A DNA stretch of 64,000 nucleotides from Aeromicrobium sp. Leaf245 (GTDB lineage: Bacteria > Actinomycetota > Actinomycetes > Propionibacteriales > Nocardioidaceae): assembly GCF_942548115.1 (NCBI RefSeq), contig NZ_OW824151.1:1798001-1862000 (forward strand). The letters are read 5' to 3'. The stretch's first letter is position 1. Every line of letters starts with the position of its first letter. Under the pieces are notes generated by a model. The model had not been told where the DNA came from. It saw only the letters and a list, made by a program, of their open reading frames with translations, and made no database searches. Position numbers and translations under genes: made by a program. This document shows positions 1 through 9,497 of the stretch, in pieces.

Positions 1-125
1 CGTTGGAGGTGAGTCCTGCGTTCGGTGGAGCTCGCTGCCGTTGGGGGTGGGTTCTTCCTTCGCTGGTGCTGGGTTCGCGGCGGGTACCGCACGGTGGGGG
101 TGGAACGGGTTCCGGGGCGGGGTGA
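1..125. repeat. Repeat-rich intergenic segment upstream of murE
   Basis: This gene-free stretch precedes murE. It contains a 14-base string (GGTTCTTCCTTCGC, 50-63) that recurs exactly at 15199-15212, inside one arm of a hairpin beyond divIVA. It also contains TCCTGCGTTCG (14-24), close to the arm of a second hairpin there. Its G/T-rich phrasing with repeated GGTGGGTTCTTCC-like strings resembles 15000-15106. It is probably the right-hand end of a similar dispersed repeat that begins outside the window. Confidence 0.5.
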
Positions 126-144
126 GGAGATGGCGGGGACTCGC

Positions 145-157
145 TACGTTGGAATCG
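145..157 (+). promoter_or_regulatory. Probable leaderless promoter of murE
   Basis: A TACGTT -10 box at 145-150 lies six bases before the GTG at 157. This spacing recurs before many starts in the window. Transcription would begin on or next to the start codon. No clear -35 is visible. Confidence 0.45.
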
Positions 158-1677
158 TGACGGACTCCGACGGCTCCACGGCGATCATGCGGACCCGGCC
201 CAGGGAGGTTCGGGCGCTCACCCTCGCGGACGTGGCCGACCACCTCGGCGTGCCGGGGCCCGGGACGCCCGCGGACGCCACGGCGGTCACGGGCATCACG
301 CTCAGCACGCGCACGGTGCGGCCCGGCGACCTCTACGCGGCCCTGCCCGGCGGCCGCGCGCACGGGGCCGACTTCGTCGACTCCGCCGAGACGGCAGGTG
401 CGGTCGCCGTCCTGACCGACGCCGAGGGCGCGTCCCGCCTCTCCACGCTGCCCACGATCGTCGTGGACGGACCCCGGTCGCGACTCGCCGAGCTCAGCGC
501 CTGGTTCCACGACCACCCGACCACGGCGTTCACGACCCTCGGCATCACCGGCACGCAGGGCAAGACCACCAGCACCTACCTGGCCGAGTCGGCCGTCGGC
601 GCCGCCCGCAGCGCGGTCGTCGGCACCATCGGGACCCGGGTGCGGGGGATCGCGGCCGACTCGGCGCTGACGACCCCCGAGGCGCCGGACCTCCAGGCGC
701 TCTTCGCGGTGATGCGCGAGGAGCAGGTCGAGCTCTGCGCGATGGAGGTCTCCAGCCACGCCCTCGTGCAGGGTCGCGTCGACGGCTTCGCCTTCGACGT
801 CGCCACGTTCCTCAACCTCGGACGTGACCACCTCGACTTCCACCGCGACCTCGACGAGTACTTCGCGGCCAAGGCGAGCCTGTTCACCCCCGAGCACGCC
901 CGGCGCGCCGTCGTGAACGTCGACGACGAGCACGGCCGACGCCTCGTCGAGCTGACCGCCCTGCCGGTCACGACCTTCTCGACGGAGGGACGGGTCGCCG
1001 ACTGGCGCGCGGCCAACGTGCGCCCGCACCGCCTCGGGACGGACCTGGAGGTCCTCGGCCCCGACGGCCTGGAGCTGGAGCTGCACGTCCCCCTGCCCGG
1101 CGTGTTCAACGTCGCGAACGCCCTCGCGGTCATCTCGTCGCTCGCGACGGTGGGCCACGACCCGGCCGCGCTCGCCGCCGGCATCGAGACCAGCCGGGGC
1201 GTCCCCGGCCGCATGGAGCGGGTCGAGGCCGGCCAGAGCTTCACGGCCGTCGTCGACTACGCGCACAAGCCCGACGCCGTCGAGGCGGTCCTGACGGCCC
1301 TTCGGCCGGTCACCGCAGGCCGGCTCGTCGTCGTGATCGGCGCCGGCGGCGACCGCGACCACGGCAAGCGGCCGCTCATGGGCGAGGTCGCGGCCCGCTA
1401 CGCCGACCTCGTGGTGGTCACCGACGACAACCCCCGCACCGAGGACCCTGCCGCGATCCGCCGTGCCGTGCTCTCCGGAGCCTCCGGTGGCGCTGCCGAG
1501 GTCGTCGAGGTTCCGGGACGTCGCGACGCGATCGCCCACGCCGTGTCCGTCGCCGAGCTCGGCGACACCGTCGTGGTGGCGGGCAAGGGACACGAGCAGG
1601 GCCAGGAGGTCGGCGACGTGGTCCACCCGTTCGACGACCGGGACGTGCTGCGTGCCCTCATCGAGGAGCACGCATGA
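157..1677 (+). CDS. murE: UDP-MurNAc-L-Ala-D-Glu:diaminopimelate ligase MurE
   Basis: Cytoplasmic ATP-dependent ligase that adds diaminopimelate to the UDP-MurNAc dipeptide in peptidoglycan precursor synthesis. The 506-residue product has the Mur ligase layout. The P-loop GTQGKTT lies near residues 132-138, in the central ATPase domain. DNPR (424-427) in the C-terminal domain is the signature of DAP-adding rather than lysine-adding enzymes. GTG 157 was chosen because a -10 box sits six bases upstream. ATG 187 (30 bases in) is a real alternative, while the open frame back to 25 runs into repeat-like DNA. The end overlaps murF by four bases, so the two are probably translationally coupled. Confidence 0.93.
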   Translation: MTDSDGSTAIMRTRPREVRALTLADVADHLGVPGPGTPADATAVTGITLSTRTVRPGDLYAALPGGRAHGADFVDSAETAGAVAVLTDAEGASRLSTLPTIVVDGPRSRLAELSAWFHDHPTTAFTTLGITGTQGKTTSTYLAESAVGAARSAVVGTIGTRVRGIAADSALTTPEAPDLQALFAVMREEQVELCAMEVSSHALVQGRVDGFAFDVATFLNLGRDHLDFHRDLDEYFAAKASLFTPEHARRAVVNVDDEHGRRLVELTALPVTTFSTEGRVADWRAANVRPHRLGTDLEVLGPDGLELELHVPLPGVFNVANALAVISSLATVGHDPAALAAGIETSRGVPGRMERVEAGQSFTAVVDYAHKPDAVEAVLTALRPVTAGRLVVVIGAGGDRDHGKRPLMGEVAARYADLVVVTDDNPRTEDPAAIRRAVLSGASGGAAEVVEVPGRRDAIAHAVSVAELGDTVVVAGKGHEQGQEVGDVVHPFDDRDVLRALIEEHA

Positions 1678-3029
1678 TCCCGATGAGCCTCTCCGCGGTG
1701 GCCCGGGTGGTCGACGGCGTGGTGCACGGCGACGGCGACGTGGTGGTCACCGGTCCGGCCACCCTCGACTCGCGTGCGGTCGAGGGCGGCGGCCTCTTCG
1801 TCGCCCTGGCCGGCGAGCACGTCGACGGCCACGACTTCGTCCAGTCCGCGCTCGACGGGGGAGCGGTCGCGGTCCTCGGGTCCCGGCCGGTCGAGGCACC
1901 GACCGTCGTGGTCGACGACGTCACGGCCGCGCTCGGACGTCTGGCGCGCCACGTGGCCGACGAGATCGACGCCGAGGTCGTCGCGATCACCGGGTCGCAG
2001 GGCAAGACCAGCGTGAAGGACCTCGTCGCCCACCTGCTGGGTCGCGCGGGCCCGACCGTGGCGACGGCCGGCAACTACAACAACGAGCTCGGCGTCCCGA
2101 TCACGGTCCTGCGGGCCGACCACGACACCCGCTACCTGGTGGTCGAGATGGGCGCCCGTGGGGTCGGGCACGTCGCCCGGCTGTGCGGCATCGCGCCGCC
2201 GGACGTGGCGGTCGTGCTGAACGTGGGCAGTGCGCACGTGGGCGAGTTCGGGTCGGTCGACAACATCGCCGTGGCCAAGGGCGAGATCGTGGAAGGTCTG
2301 CAGCCCGATGGCGTCGCGGTGCTCAACGCCGACGACGCGCGGGTCGCCGCCATGGCGGCGCGCGTGCCGGCCGGTGCCGCCGTGGTGCGGTTCGGCCGGA
2401 CCGCCGACGGCCCCGACGACGTGCGCCTGGACGACGTCCACGTCGACGGGCGCGGCGAGCCGGACGTGACGCTCTCACGGGCAGGCCGACGCTGGACGAC
2501 CCACGTGCCGCTGCCCGGTGCCCACCAGGGCCTCAACCTCGCGGCCGCCGTTGCGGTCGCCGCTGCCCTCGACCAGCGGGTCGACGAGCAGGTGCTCTCG
2601 GACTACCGCTCCGCCAGCGCCCAGCGGCTCCAGCGGCTCGAGCGGTCCGACGGCGTCGTCGTGCTCGACGACTCCTACAACGCCAACCCCGAGTCGGTGG
2701 TCGCCGCGATCGAGACGCTGCGGACGATCGACGCCACGCGCAGGGTCGCGGTCCTGGGGGAGATGCTCGAGCTCGGCGCCGAGGCCCACCTCCGGCACGT
2801 CGAGATCGGCCGTGCGGCGGCCGACGCCGGCCTCGACCTCGTGCTGGCCGTCGGCCAGGGGGCCCGCGGGGTCGCCGAGGGCGCCGGTGCGCAGGCCCGC
2901 GAGGTGCCCGACGTCGACGTGGCGCTCACCACACTCCGCGCGTGGCTCGAGCCGGGAGACGTCGTGCTCGTGAAAGCATCGAGGGGAGCGCGCCTCGAGC
3001 GCGTCACGGCAGGACTCCTCGACGCCTGA
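1674..3029 (+). CDS. murF: UDP-MurNAc-tripeptide:D-Ala-D-Ala ligase MurF
   Basis: Adds the D-Ala-D-Ala dipeptide to complete the UDP-MurNAc pentapeptide. The 451-residue product shows the short MurF N-terminal domain, the P-loop GSQGKTS (107-113), the central NNELGVP segment typical of MurF, and DDSYNANP in the C-terminal domain. The start ATG overlaps the murE stop (ATGA). A second in-frame ATG nine bases further on cannot be excluded. Product length is normal for the family. Confidence 0.95.
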   Translation: MIPMSLSAVARVVDGVVHGDGDVVVTGPATLDSRAVEGGGLFVALAGEHVDGHDFVQSALDGGAVAVLGSRPVEAPTVVVDDVTAALGRLARHVADEIDAEVVAITGSQGKTSVKDLVAHLLGRAGPTVATAGNYNNELGVPITVLRADHDTRYLVVEMGARGVGHVARLCGIAPPDVAVVLNVGSAHVGEFGSVDNIAVAKGEIVEGLQPDGVAVLNADDARVAAMAARVPAGAAVVRFGRTADGPDDVRLDDVHVDGRGEPDVTLSRAGRRWTTHVPLPGAHQGLNLAAAVAVAAALDQRVDEQVLSDYRSASAQRLQRLERSDGVVVLDDSYNANPESVVAAIETLRTIDATRRVAVLGEMLELGAEAHLRHVEIGRAAADAGLDLVLAVGQGARGVAEGAGAQAREVPDVDVALTTLRAWLEPGDVVLVKASRGARLERVTAGLLDA

Positions 3030-3104
3030 CCGGCATACTCGTGCACGACCCTGAGCCCGCCCACGTCCCCCCACCCCCCGAACCGCCGAGAGGATCCCGC
3101 CCCC

Positions 3105-4169
3105 ATGCTCGCCGTCCTGATCGCCGCAGCCCTCGCCCTCGTCGGCACCCTCCTGGGCACCCGTGTGGCCATCCGGGTGCTCGTCAAGAAGGGCTACGGC
3201 CAGTTGATCCGCGACGACGGACCGACGTCGCACCACGTCAAGCGCGGCACGCCCACGATGGGCGGCACGGTGATCATCCTCGCGTCGCTCGTCGCCTACG
3301 CCGTCGCGAAGCTCGTGACCGGCTACGCGCCGAGCGCGTCGGCGATCCTGCTGCTGTTCCTCTTCGCCGGACTCGGCCTCATCGGCTTCCTCGACGACTA
3401 CATCAAGATCTCCAAGCAGCGCAGCCTCGGGCTGCGCAGCAAGGCCAAGATGATCGGCCAGGTGCTCGTGGGCCTGGTCTTCGCGATCCTCGCCATCGGC
3501 TGGGAGGACGAGAACGGCCGCACCCCCATCTCGCACGCCATCTCGTTCACGAGGGACATCCCTGGGACCCAGCTGCCCACCGTGCTGCTCGTCGTGTGGG
3601 TGCTGCTCATGATCGCGGGGGCGAGCAACGGCGTGAACCTGACCGACGGCCTCGACGGCCTCGCGACCGGTGCCTCCGTCATGGTCTTCGGCGCCTTCAT
3701 CATCATCAACGTCTGGCAGTACAACCAGAGCTGTGCGACGGAGGACGTCCTCGGCTGCTACGAGGTGCGGGACCCCCTCGACCTCGCCGTCGTGGCGGCC
3801 GCCATCACGGGCGCCTGCTTCGGCTTCCTGTGGTGGAACGCCTCCCCGGCCAAGATCTTCATGGGCGACACCGGCTCGCTGTCGCTCGGCGGCGCGATGG
3901 CCGGCTTCGCCCTCATGACCCGCACCGAGCTGCTGCTCGTGATCATCGGCGGCCTGTTCGTCGCCATCACCGCGTCGGTCATCCTGCAGGTGGCCTACTT
4001 CAAGGCCACCGGCGGCAAGCGGATCTTCCGCATGGCACCGCTGCAGCACCACTTCGAGCTGCTCGGCTGGGCCGAGATCACCATCGTGGTCCGCTTCTGG
4101 ATCATCAGCGGCCTCTGCGTCGCGGCCGGGCTCGGCGTCTTCTACTGGGAATGGCTCGCCCGCCTGTGA
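3105..4169 (+). CDS. mraY: Phospho-MurNAc-pentapeptide transferase MraY
   Basis: Integral membrane enzyme that transfers phospho-MurNAc-pentapeptide to undecaprenyl phosphate, forming lipid I. The 354-residue protein has about ten hydrophobic segments. It carries the conserved acidic loops LDDYIKI and [12 protein letters not shown], which hold the catalytic Asp residues, and the C-terminal [13 protein letters not shown] loop. There are 75 bases between murF and this start. No strong internal promoter is seen there, so read-through from the murE-murF transcript is likely. Confidence 0.96.
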   Translation: MLAVLIAAALALVGTLLGTRVAIRVLVKKGYGQLIRDDGPTSHHVKRGTPTMGGTVIILASLVAYAVAKLVTGYAPSASAILLLFLFAGLGLIGFLDDYIKISKQRSLGLRSKAKMIGQVLVGLVFAILAIGWEDENGRTPISHAISFTRDIPGTQLPTVLLVVWVLLMIAGASNGVNLTDGLDGLATGASVMVFGAFIIINVWQYNQSCATEDVLGCYEVRDPLDLAVVAAAITGACFGFLWWNASPAKIFMGDTGSLSLGGAMAGFALMTRTELLLVIIGGLFVAITASVILQVAYFKATGGKRIFRMAPLQHHFELLGWAEITIVVRFWIISGLCVAAGLGVFYWEWLARL

Positions 4170-4197
4170 GCGCGGCACCCACCACGGACGTGGTCGC

Positions 4198-5661
4198 ATG
4201 AGTGCCGCGGAGCGTCCCGACGTCGGGTCTCTCGGCCGCGACGACGACTGGTCCGCCGTGCGCGCCGTGGTCACCGGCTTCGGCGTGAGCGGGTTCGCCG
4301 CCGCCGACACCCTGCAGCACCTCGGTGCCCACGTGGTCGTGCTCGACGAGAACGCGCCCGTCCCGGGCTCGGCCCACGAGGAGCGAGCCACGCTGCTGGA
4401 GACGCTGGGGGTCGACCTGCGACTGCGTGCCGGCAGCACGGCCGAGCTGCCGGACGACGTCGACCTGGTCGTCACCTCGCCGGGCTGGCGCCCGGAGGCG
4501 CCGGTCCTGCGGGCGGCGGCCGACCGTGGGCTCCCGGTGTGGGGCGAGGTCGAGCTGGCCTGGCGGCTGCGGGCCGCCGACGCGCCGCCCTGGCTGTGCG
4601 TCACCGGGACCAACGGCAAGACCACCACCGTGCAGATGCTCGACTCCATCCTGCGTGCGGCGGGCCTGCGCAGCGCCGCGGTCGGCAACGTCGGCCGCCC
4701 CGTGCTCGAGGCGGTCATGGACCCTGAGCCGCTCGACGTGCTGGCGGTCGAGCTGTCGAGCTTCCAGCTGCACTGGAGCGACTCGATCGCGGCCGAGGCC
4801 GCCGCGGTGCTCAACGTCGCCGACGACCACCTCGACTGGCACGGCTCGCTGGACGAGTACGCCCGCGCCAAGGGCCGCGTCTACGAGAACGTCGAGAAGG
4901 CGTGCGTGTACGCGGTCGAGGACCCCACCACCGAGCAGCTGGTCCGCGACGCCGACGTGCAGGACGGCGCCCGCGCCATCGGGTTCACGCTCGGGGTCCC
5001 CGCTCCCGGCATGCTCGGCGTGGTCGACGGCCTGCTCGCGGACCGTGCCTTCGCGCCCGACCGTCAGACCAGCGCCGCCGAGCTGGGCTCGGTGAGCGAC
5101 CTGCCCGACGACGCACCCCACACCGTGGCCAACGCCCTCGCGGCAGCCGCCCTGGCCCGCGCCCACGGCGTCGAGGCCCGCGCCGTGCGCGACGGGCTGC
5201 GTGACTTCCGGCCCGGGCCGCACCGCTCCGAGCTGGTGGCCGAGATCGGCGGCGTCCGCTACGTCGACGACTCCAAGGCGACCAACCCGCACGCCGCGCT
5301 CGCGTCGCTGCGGGGGGTCCCGTCGGCCGTCTGGATCGCCGGGGGACTGGCGAAGGGTGCGCGCTTCGACGACCTCGTCGAGGCCGTCGCCGATCGGCTG
5401 CGCGGCGTGGTGCTCATCGGTGCCGACCGTGCGGTCGTCGCCGAGGCGCTGGCCCGACACGCGCCGGATGTGCCCGTGACGGAGGTCCTGGCCGGGGAGG
5501 ATGAGCTCATGGACGACGTCGTCGCGGCTGCTGCAGCCATGGCCCGCCCCGGTGACTCGGTGCTGCTGGCCCCCGGATGCGCGTCCATGGACCAGTTCCG
5601 TGACTACGCCGCCCGAGGCGACGCGTTCGCCGCGTCGGTGCGACGGCTCCCCGGAGCGTGA
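4198..5661 (+). CDS. murD: UDP-MurNAc-L-Ala:D-Glu ligase MurD
   Basis: Adds D-glutamate to UDP-MurNAc-L-Ala. The 487-residue product has an N-terminal Rossmann-like UDP-binding domain, the P-loop GTNGKTT (137-143), the SSFQLHW segment, and a C-terminal domain with DDSKATNPHA. The first 20 residues are variable; ATG 4198 is used because it is the first good start after mraY. The stop codon lies inside the first unit of the tandem repeat that separates murD from ftsW. Confidence 0.94.
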   Translation: MSAAERPDVGSLGRDDDWSAVRAVVTGFGVSGFAAADTLQHLGAHVVVLDENAPVPGSAHEERATLLETLGVDLRLRAGSTAELPDDVDLVVTSPGWRPEAPVLRAAADRGLPVWGEVELAWRLRAADAPPWLCVTGTNGKTTTVQMLDSILRAAGLRSAAVGNVGRPVLEAVMDPEPLDVLAVELSSFQLHWSDSIAAEAAAVLNVADDHLDWHGSLDEYARAKGRVYENVEKACVYAVEDPTTEQLVRDADVQDGARAIGFTLGVPAPGMLGVVDGLLADRAFAPDRQTSAAELGSVSDLPDDAPHTVANALAAAALARAHGVEARAVRDGLRDFRPGPHRSELVAEIGGVRYVDDSKATNPHAALASLRGVPSAVWIAGGLAKGARFDDLVEAVADRLRGVVLIGADRAVVAEALARHAPDVPVTEVLAGEDELMDDVVAAAAAMARPGDSVLLAPGCASMDQFRDYAARGDAFAASVRRLPGA

Positions 5662-5748
5662 GCGACTCATGAGCAGAGGCGTGAGCACTCATGAGCAGAG
5701 GCGTGAGCGACTCATGACCAGCGACGTGAGCGGCCGATGAGCACGACC
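5658..5748 (+). repeat. Tandem 22-23-bp repeats across the murD-ftsW junction
   Basis: Four head-to-tail units begin with GTGAGC at 5658, 5681, 5703 and 5726. Units 1 and 2 match except for one missing base, unit 3 differs near its end, and unit 4 matches only at its start. Every unit contains an ATGA. The murD stop is in unit 1, and one possible ftsW ATG (5737) is in unit 4. Looks like slippage duplication of a stop/start junction. Confidence 0.8.
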
Positions 5749-5787
5749 GATCGCCGCCCGGCCCCCGGTGCAGGCGCCGGAGGTCCG

Positions 5788-6972
5788 ATGAGCGGTGCCC
5801 AGCGCCTGCTCGACCGGCCCCTCGCGTCGTACCAGCTGGTGCTCGGGACCACGGCCCTGCTGCTCGGGCTCGGCCTGATCATGGTGCTCAGCGCGAGCTC
5901 CGTGCTGTCGCTGCAGGTGTACGGGAACTCCTTCGCGATCGTGCAGCGCCAGCTCGTGCTGGCCGTCGTGGGCCTGGTCGGTGCCTACCTCGTGACCCGG
6001 CTGCCGCTCGCGACCCTGCGCAAGCTCATCCTGCCCGGGCTCGTCGTGTCCATCGGCCTGACGCTCGCCACGTTCATCCCGGGCGTGGGCGTGGAGGTGA
6101 ACGGCAACACCAACTGGATCCCGGTCGCGGCGGGCTTCCGGCTGCAGCCGTCGGAGTTCCTCAAGCTCGCGCTCGTGCTCTGGATCGCCGACCACTACGC
6201 GCGCCGGCAGAAGCACCTGGACACGCCGCGCCTGATCCTGCTGCCCATGCTCATCGTCGCCGGAGCGTGTGCCGCGCTCGTCGTGGCGCAGAACGACCTC
6301 GGCACGGCGCTCGTCCTCTTCGCCGTCATCGTCGGCATGCTCTGGGTCGCCGGGCTGCCAGGGCGCTACCTCGGCGCGATCGTGGCGTTCGTCGGCGTCC
6401 TGTGCGTGTTCTTCGTCGCCACCGCGCCGCACCGCGTGGCGCGCATGCTGAGCTTCCTCAACCCGCTCGCCGACCCGGACAAGGACGGCTACCAGGCCGT
6501 CCACGCCATGATGGGGTTCGCACGGGGCGGCTTCGGCGGCGTCGGCCTCGGCGGCAGCCGGCAGAAGTGGGGCTCCCTGCCCGAGGCGCACACCGACTTC
6601 ATCCTGGCCGTCGTCGGCGAGGAGCTCGGCCTGCTGGGCAGCCTCGTCGTGCTCGTCCTGTTCGTGCTGCTCGCCGTCGCGGGCGTGCGGATCGCCACGC
6701 GCAGCCGCGATCCCTTCGCTCGCTACGCCGCGGCCGGCATCACCGTCTGGATCACCGCCCAGGCCATGATCAACATCGCCATGGTGCTGGGTCTGCTCCC
6801 GGTCATCGGCATCCCGCTGCCGCTGCTCTCCTACGGCGGCTCGAGCGTGCTGGTCACCCTCGTGGGCTGCGGCGTCCTGCTGAGCTGCGCCACGACGGAG
6901 CCGGGGGCCAAGCGCGCCCTCGCCGCCAGCAAGGCCCGTCGCGCCCGACGCAACGCAGCCAGGAGGCGATGA
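5788..6972 (+). CDS. ftsW: SEDS peptidoglycan glycosyltransferase FtsW
   Basis: Septal lipid II polymerase of the SEDS family, acting in the membrane with a class B PBP. About ten transmembrane segments are visible. GLIMVLSASS follows the first one, and the conserved LLSYGGSSVLVT loop comes near the end. An Arg/Lys/Ala-rich cytoplasmic tail closes the 394-residue product. ATG 5788 was chosen because GGAGG precedes it. The upstream in-frame ATG 5737 has no ribosome site, sits in the tandem repeat, and is followed by codons with poor GC at the third position. The true N-terminus could still be 17 residues longer. Confidence 0.92.
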   Translation: MSGAQRLLDRPLASYQLVLGTTALLLGLGLIMVLSASSVLSLQVYGNSFAIVQRQLVLAVVGLVGAYLVTRLPLATLRKLILPGLVVSIGLTLATFIPGVGVEVNGNTNWIPVAAGFRLQPSEFLKLALVLWIADHYARRQKHLDTPRLILLPMLIVAGACAALVVAQNDLGTALVLFAVIVGMLWVAGLPGRYLGAIVAFVGVLCVFFVATAPHRVARMLSFLNPLADPDKDGYQAVHAMMGFARGGFGGVGLGGSRQKWGSLPEAHTDFILAVVGEELGLLGSLVVLVLFVLLAVAGVRIATRSRDPFARYAAAGITVWITAQAMINIAMVLGLLPVIGIPLPLLSYGGSSVLVTLVGCGVLLSCATTEPGAKRALAASKARRARRNAARRR

Positions 6973-6975
6973 GCG

Positions 6976-8061
6976 GTGCGCGCCCTGCTCGCCGGCGGTG
7001 GCACCGCCGGCCACACCTCGCCCCTGCTCGCCACGGCGGCCGTCCTGCGCGACGAGGGCGTGGACGTCACCTGCCTCGGCACCCCTCGTGGTCTGGAGAC
7101 CACGCTCATCCCGGAGGCCGGGTTCCCGCTCGAGCTGGTGCCTCCGGTGCCGCTGCCCCGACGTCCCGGGATCGCCATGCTCCGGGTGCCCGGCCGTCTC
7201 CGCGCCGCCGTCGCCCAGACGCAGGACGTCTTCGAGCGCGTCAAGCCGCACGTGGTCGTGGGGTTCGGCGGCTACGTGTCGGTGCCGGCCTACCTCGTGG
7301 CCCGGCGGATGCGCATCCCCCTGGTGGTGCACGAGGGCAACGCCAAGCCCGGCATCGCCAACCGGCTCGGAGCGCGCTTCACGACGCACGTGGCCACCAG
7401 CTTCCCCGACACGCCGCTGCGGCACGGGCGCTACGTCGGCCTGCCGATCCGGCGCCAGATCTCCGGGCTCGACCGCGCGGCCTCGCGTGCGGAGGGCCGC
7501 GCGCACTTCGGTCTCGACCCGGACCGTCCGACCCTCCTCGTCACGGGCGGGTCGCAGGGTGCCCGACGCATCAACCACGCGGTCAGCGGGGCAGCGCGTG
7601 ACCTCGCCGAGGCCGGCATCCAGGTGCTGCACGCCGCGGGTCGTCCCGACGAGGTGGTGCTCGACCGTCCGGCAGGCGCACCGCCCTACGTGGTGGAGCA
7701 GTACATCGACCGGATCGACCTCGCCTACGCCGCGGCCGACCTCGTGGTGTGCCGCGCGGGCGCCAACACGGTCACCGAGGTCGCGGCCGTGGGCCTTCCC
7801 GCGGCGTTCGTACCGCTGCCGATCGGCAACGGGGAGCAGGCGCTCAACGCCCACCCCGTGGTCCAGGCCGGGGGCGGGCTGCTGATCGACGACGAGGCCA
7901 TGACGCCGTCGTGGGTCGACCACGTGGTCGTCCCGCTCGTGCAGGACACGGAGCGCCTGGCCGCGATGTCGGCTGCCGCGCGCGACCTCGTGCCGCGCGA
8001 CGCCGACGTCCGCCTCGCCCGCATGGTGGTCGCCGCGGCCGGACGGCAGCTGGGCCGATGA
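6976..8061 (+). CDS. murG: UDP-GlcNAc:lipid I GlcNAc transferase MurG
   Basis: Peripheral membrane GT-B enzyme that adds GlcNAc to lipid I to give lipid II. The 361-residue product opens with the glycine-rich GGGTAGHTSP loop (residues 7-16) and has the HEGNAKPG segment. The second half carries TGGSQGARRIN and the C-terminal UDP-GlcNAc site (CRAGANTVTEV). The start is GTG 6976, three bases after the ftsW stop, with AGGAGG at 6961-6966. Confidence 0.95.
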   Translation: MRALLAGGGTAGHTSPLLATAAVLRDEGVDVTCLGTPRGLETTLIPEAGFPLELVPPVPLPRRPGIAMLRVPGRLRAAVAQTQDVFERVKPHVVVGFGGYVSVPAYLVARRMRIPLVVHEGNAKPGIANRLGARFTTHVATSFPDTPLRHGRYVGLPIRRQISGLDRAASRAEGRAHFGLDPDRPTLLVTGGSQGARRINHAVSGAARDLAEAGIQVLHAAGRPDEVVLDRPAGAPPYVVEQYIDRIDLAYAAADLVVCRAGANTVTEVAAVGLPAAFVPLPIGNGEQALNAHPVVQAGGGLLIDDEAMTPSWVDHVVVPLVQDTERLAAMSAAARDLVPRDADVRLARMVVAAAGRQLGR

Positions 8062-9497
8062 AGGTCCCCTTCCCCGACTCCGTGCCCGGACCCGACGGGC
8101 TGGGCCGCGTGCACCTGGTCGGCATCGGCGGCGCCGGGCTCTCGGCGATCGCCCGTCTCATGGCGCAGCAGGGGGTGTCGGTCAGCGGCAGCGACGCCGC
8201 CGACACCGACGTCGTCCGGGCCCTGCGGTCGGAGGGCATCACCGTGCACGTCGGTCACGCGGCCGAGCACGTGGCGGGCGTCGACACCGTGATCGTCTCG
8301 ACCGCGGTCCGCGAGGACAACCCCGAGGTCGTCGCCGCCCGCGCGGCCGGCGCGCGCCTCTGGCCCCGGTCGGCCGGGCTGCGCTCGGTGATGTCCGGCC
8401 GTCGGACCGTCGCCGTGGCGGGCACCCACGGCAAGACCACCACCACCGCGATGCTGACGTGCGCCATGGTGGGCGCGGGCGCCGAGCCGTCCTTCGCGAT
8501 CGGCGCCGAGGTCGCGAGCCTCGGCACGAACGCCCGGCTCGGCGCGGGACACCTCCTCGTCGCCGAGGCCGACGAGAGCGACGGCGCCTTCCTGCACTAC
8601 GAGCCCGCCGTGGCCGTCGTGACCAACGTCGACGCCGACCACCTGGACACGTGGGGCACCGAGGAGGCCTACGCCGCCGCCTTCGACGAGTTCGTCGGCA
8701 CCGTCGCGGAGCTGCTCGTCGTGGGCGCCGACGACCCCGGCGCCGCCGCCCTCGTCGCGGTCGGGCGGGCTCGCGGCCTCGACGTGGTGACCACCGGAAT
8801 CGACCCGTCGACGCAGGTCCCCGACCACCCCGACGACGAGCTGAGGGCCCGCGACGTCCGTGTCGTCGAGGGCGCCACCACCTTCCTCGTCGACGGCATG
8901 GGCCTGTCCGGCCTGCCGGTGCAGCTGGCCGTGCCCGGTGCGCACTACGCCCAGGACGCCCTGCTGGCCCTGGCCGTCGGCCTGCGCCTCGGACACCCGG
9001 CCGACGCCCTCGTGGCCGGCCTGGCCACGTACGGGGGAGCCCGACGCCGCATGGAGCGCCTCGGCGCCGTCGACGGCGTCACGGTCTACGACTCGTACGC
9101 GCACCATCCCACCGAGATCCGCGCCGACCTGGCGGCCGCACGGTCGCTCGCCGGGGACGGTCGCCTCGTCGTCGTCTACCAGCCGCACCTGGTGAGCCGC
9201 ACCCGTCGCTACGGCGCCGAGATGGGGCAGGCCCTGTCGTCCGCCGATCGCGTGGTGGTGGCCGACCTGTACCTCGCGCGGGAGGATCCCGATCCCGCCG
9301 TCACGGCCGCGCTCGTGGTCGACGCCGTCCACGGACCGCCGGCGTCGGCCGGTGGACCGGTGGAGTCGGTGCACGCGGCGCTCCTGCCCGAGCTGGGCGA
9401 CGGCGACCTCGTGCTCACCCTCGGGGCCGGCGACGTCACCACGGTCGGACCGCGCATCCTCGAGGGTCTGCGGACCCGCGAGGCGTCGGGAGCATGA
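8058..9497 (+). CDS. murC: UDP-MurNAc:L-alanine ligase MurC
   Basis: Commits UDP-MurNAc to peptide stem synthesis by adding L-Ala. The 479-residue protein has the N-terminal HLVGIGGAGLS nucleotide-binding loop, the P-loop GTHGKTT (122-128), ADESDGAFL, and the DSYAHHPTEI segment of the C-terminal domain. ATG 8058 overlaps the murG stop by four bases. Placing murC directly after murG and before ftsQ is the usual dcw order. Confidence 0.95.
   Translation: MKVPFPDSVPGPDGLGRVHLVGIGGAGLSAIARLMAQQGVSVSGSDAADTDVVRALRSEGITVHVGHAAEHVAGVDTVIVSTAVREDNPEVVAARAAGARLWPRSAGLRSVMSGRRTVAVAGTHGKTTTTAMLTCAMVGAGAEPSFAIGAEVASLGTNARLGAGHLLVAEADESDGAFLHYEPAVAVVTNVDADHLDTWGTEEAYAAAFDEFVGTVAELLVVGADDPGAAALVAVGRARGLDVVTTGIDPSTQVPDHPDDELRARDVRVVEGATTFLVDGMGLSGLPVQLAVPGAHYAQDALLALAVGLRLGHPADALVAGLATYGGARRRMERLGAVDGVTVYDSYAHHPTEIRADLAAARSLAGDGRLVVVYQPHLVSRTRRYGAEMGQALSSADRVVVADLYLAREDPDPAVTAALVVDAVHGPPASAGGPVESVHAALLPELGDGDLVLTLGAGDVTTVGPRILEGLRTREASGA

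Noticed and set aside
25..156. N-terminal extension of murE back to position 25
   Set aside because: The extension reads through repeat-like DNA and a -10 box, and has no similarity to MurE N-termini.
5737..5787. Longer FtsW starting at ATG 5737
   Set aside because: No ribosome site, location in the tandem repeat and poor third-position GC made 5788 the better choice, though it is not excluded.
7000..7020. GGGTAGH instead of GGGTGGH in MurG as a possible defect
   Set aside because: Alanine at this place is common in actinobacterial MurG and the rest of the enzyme is intact.
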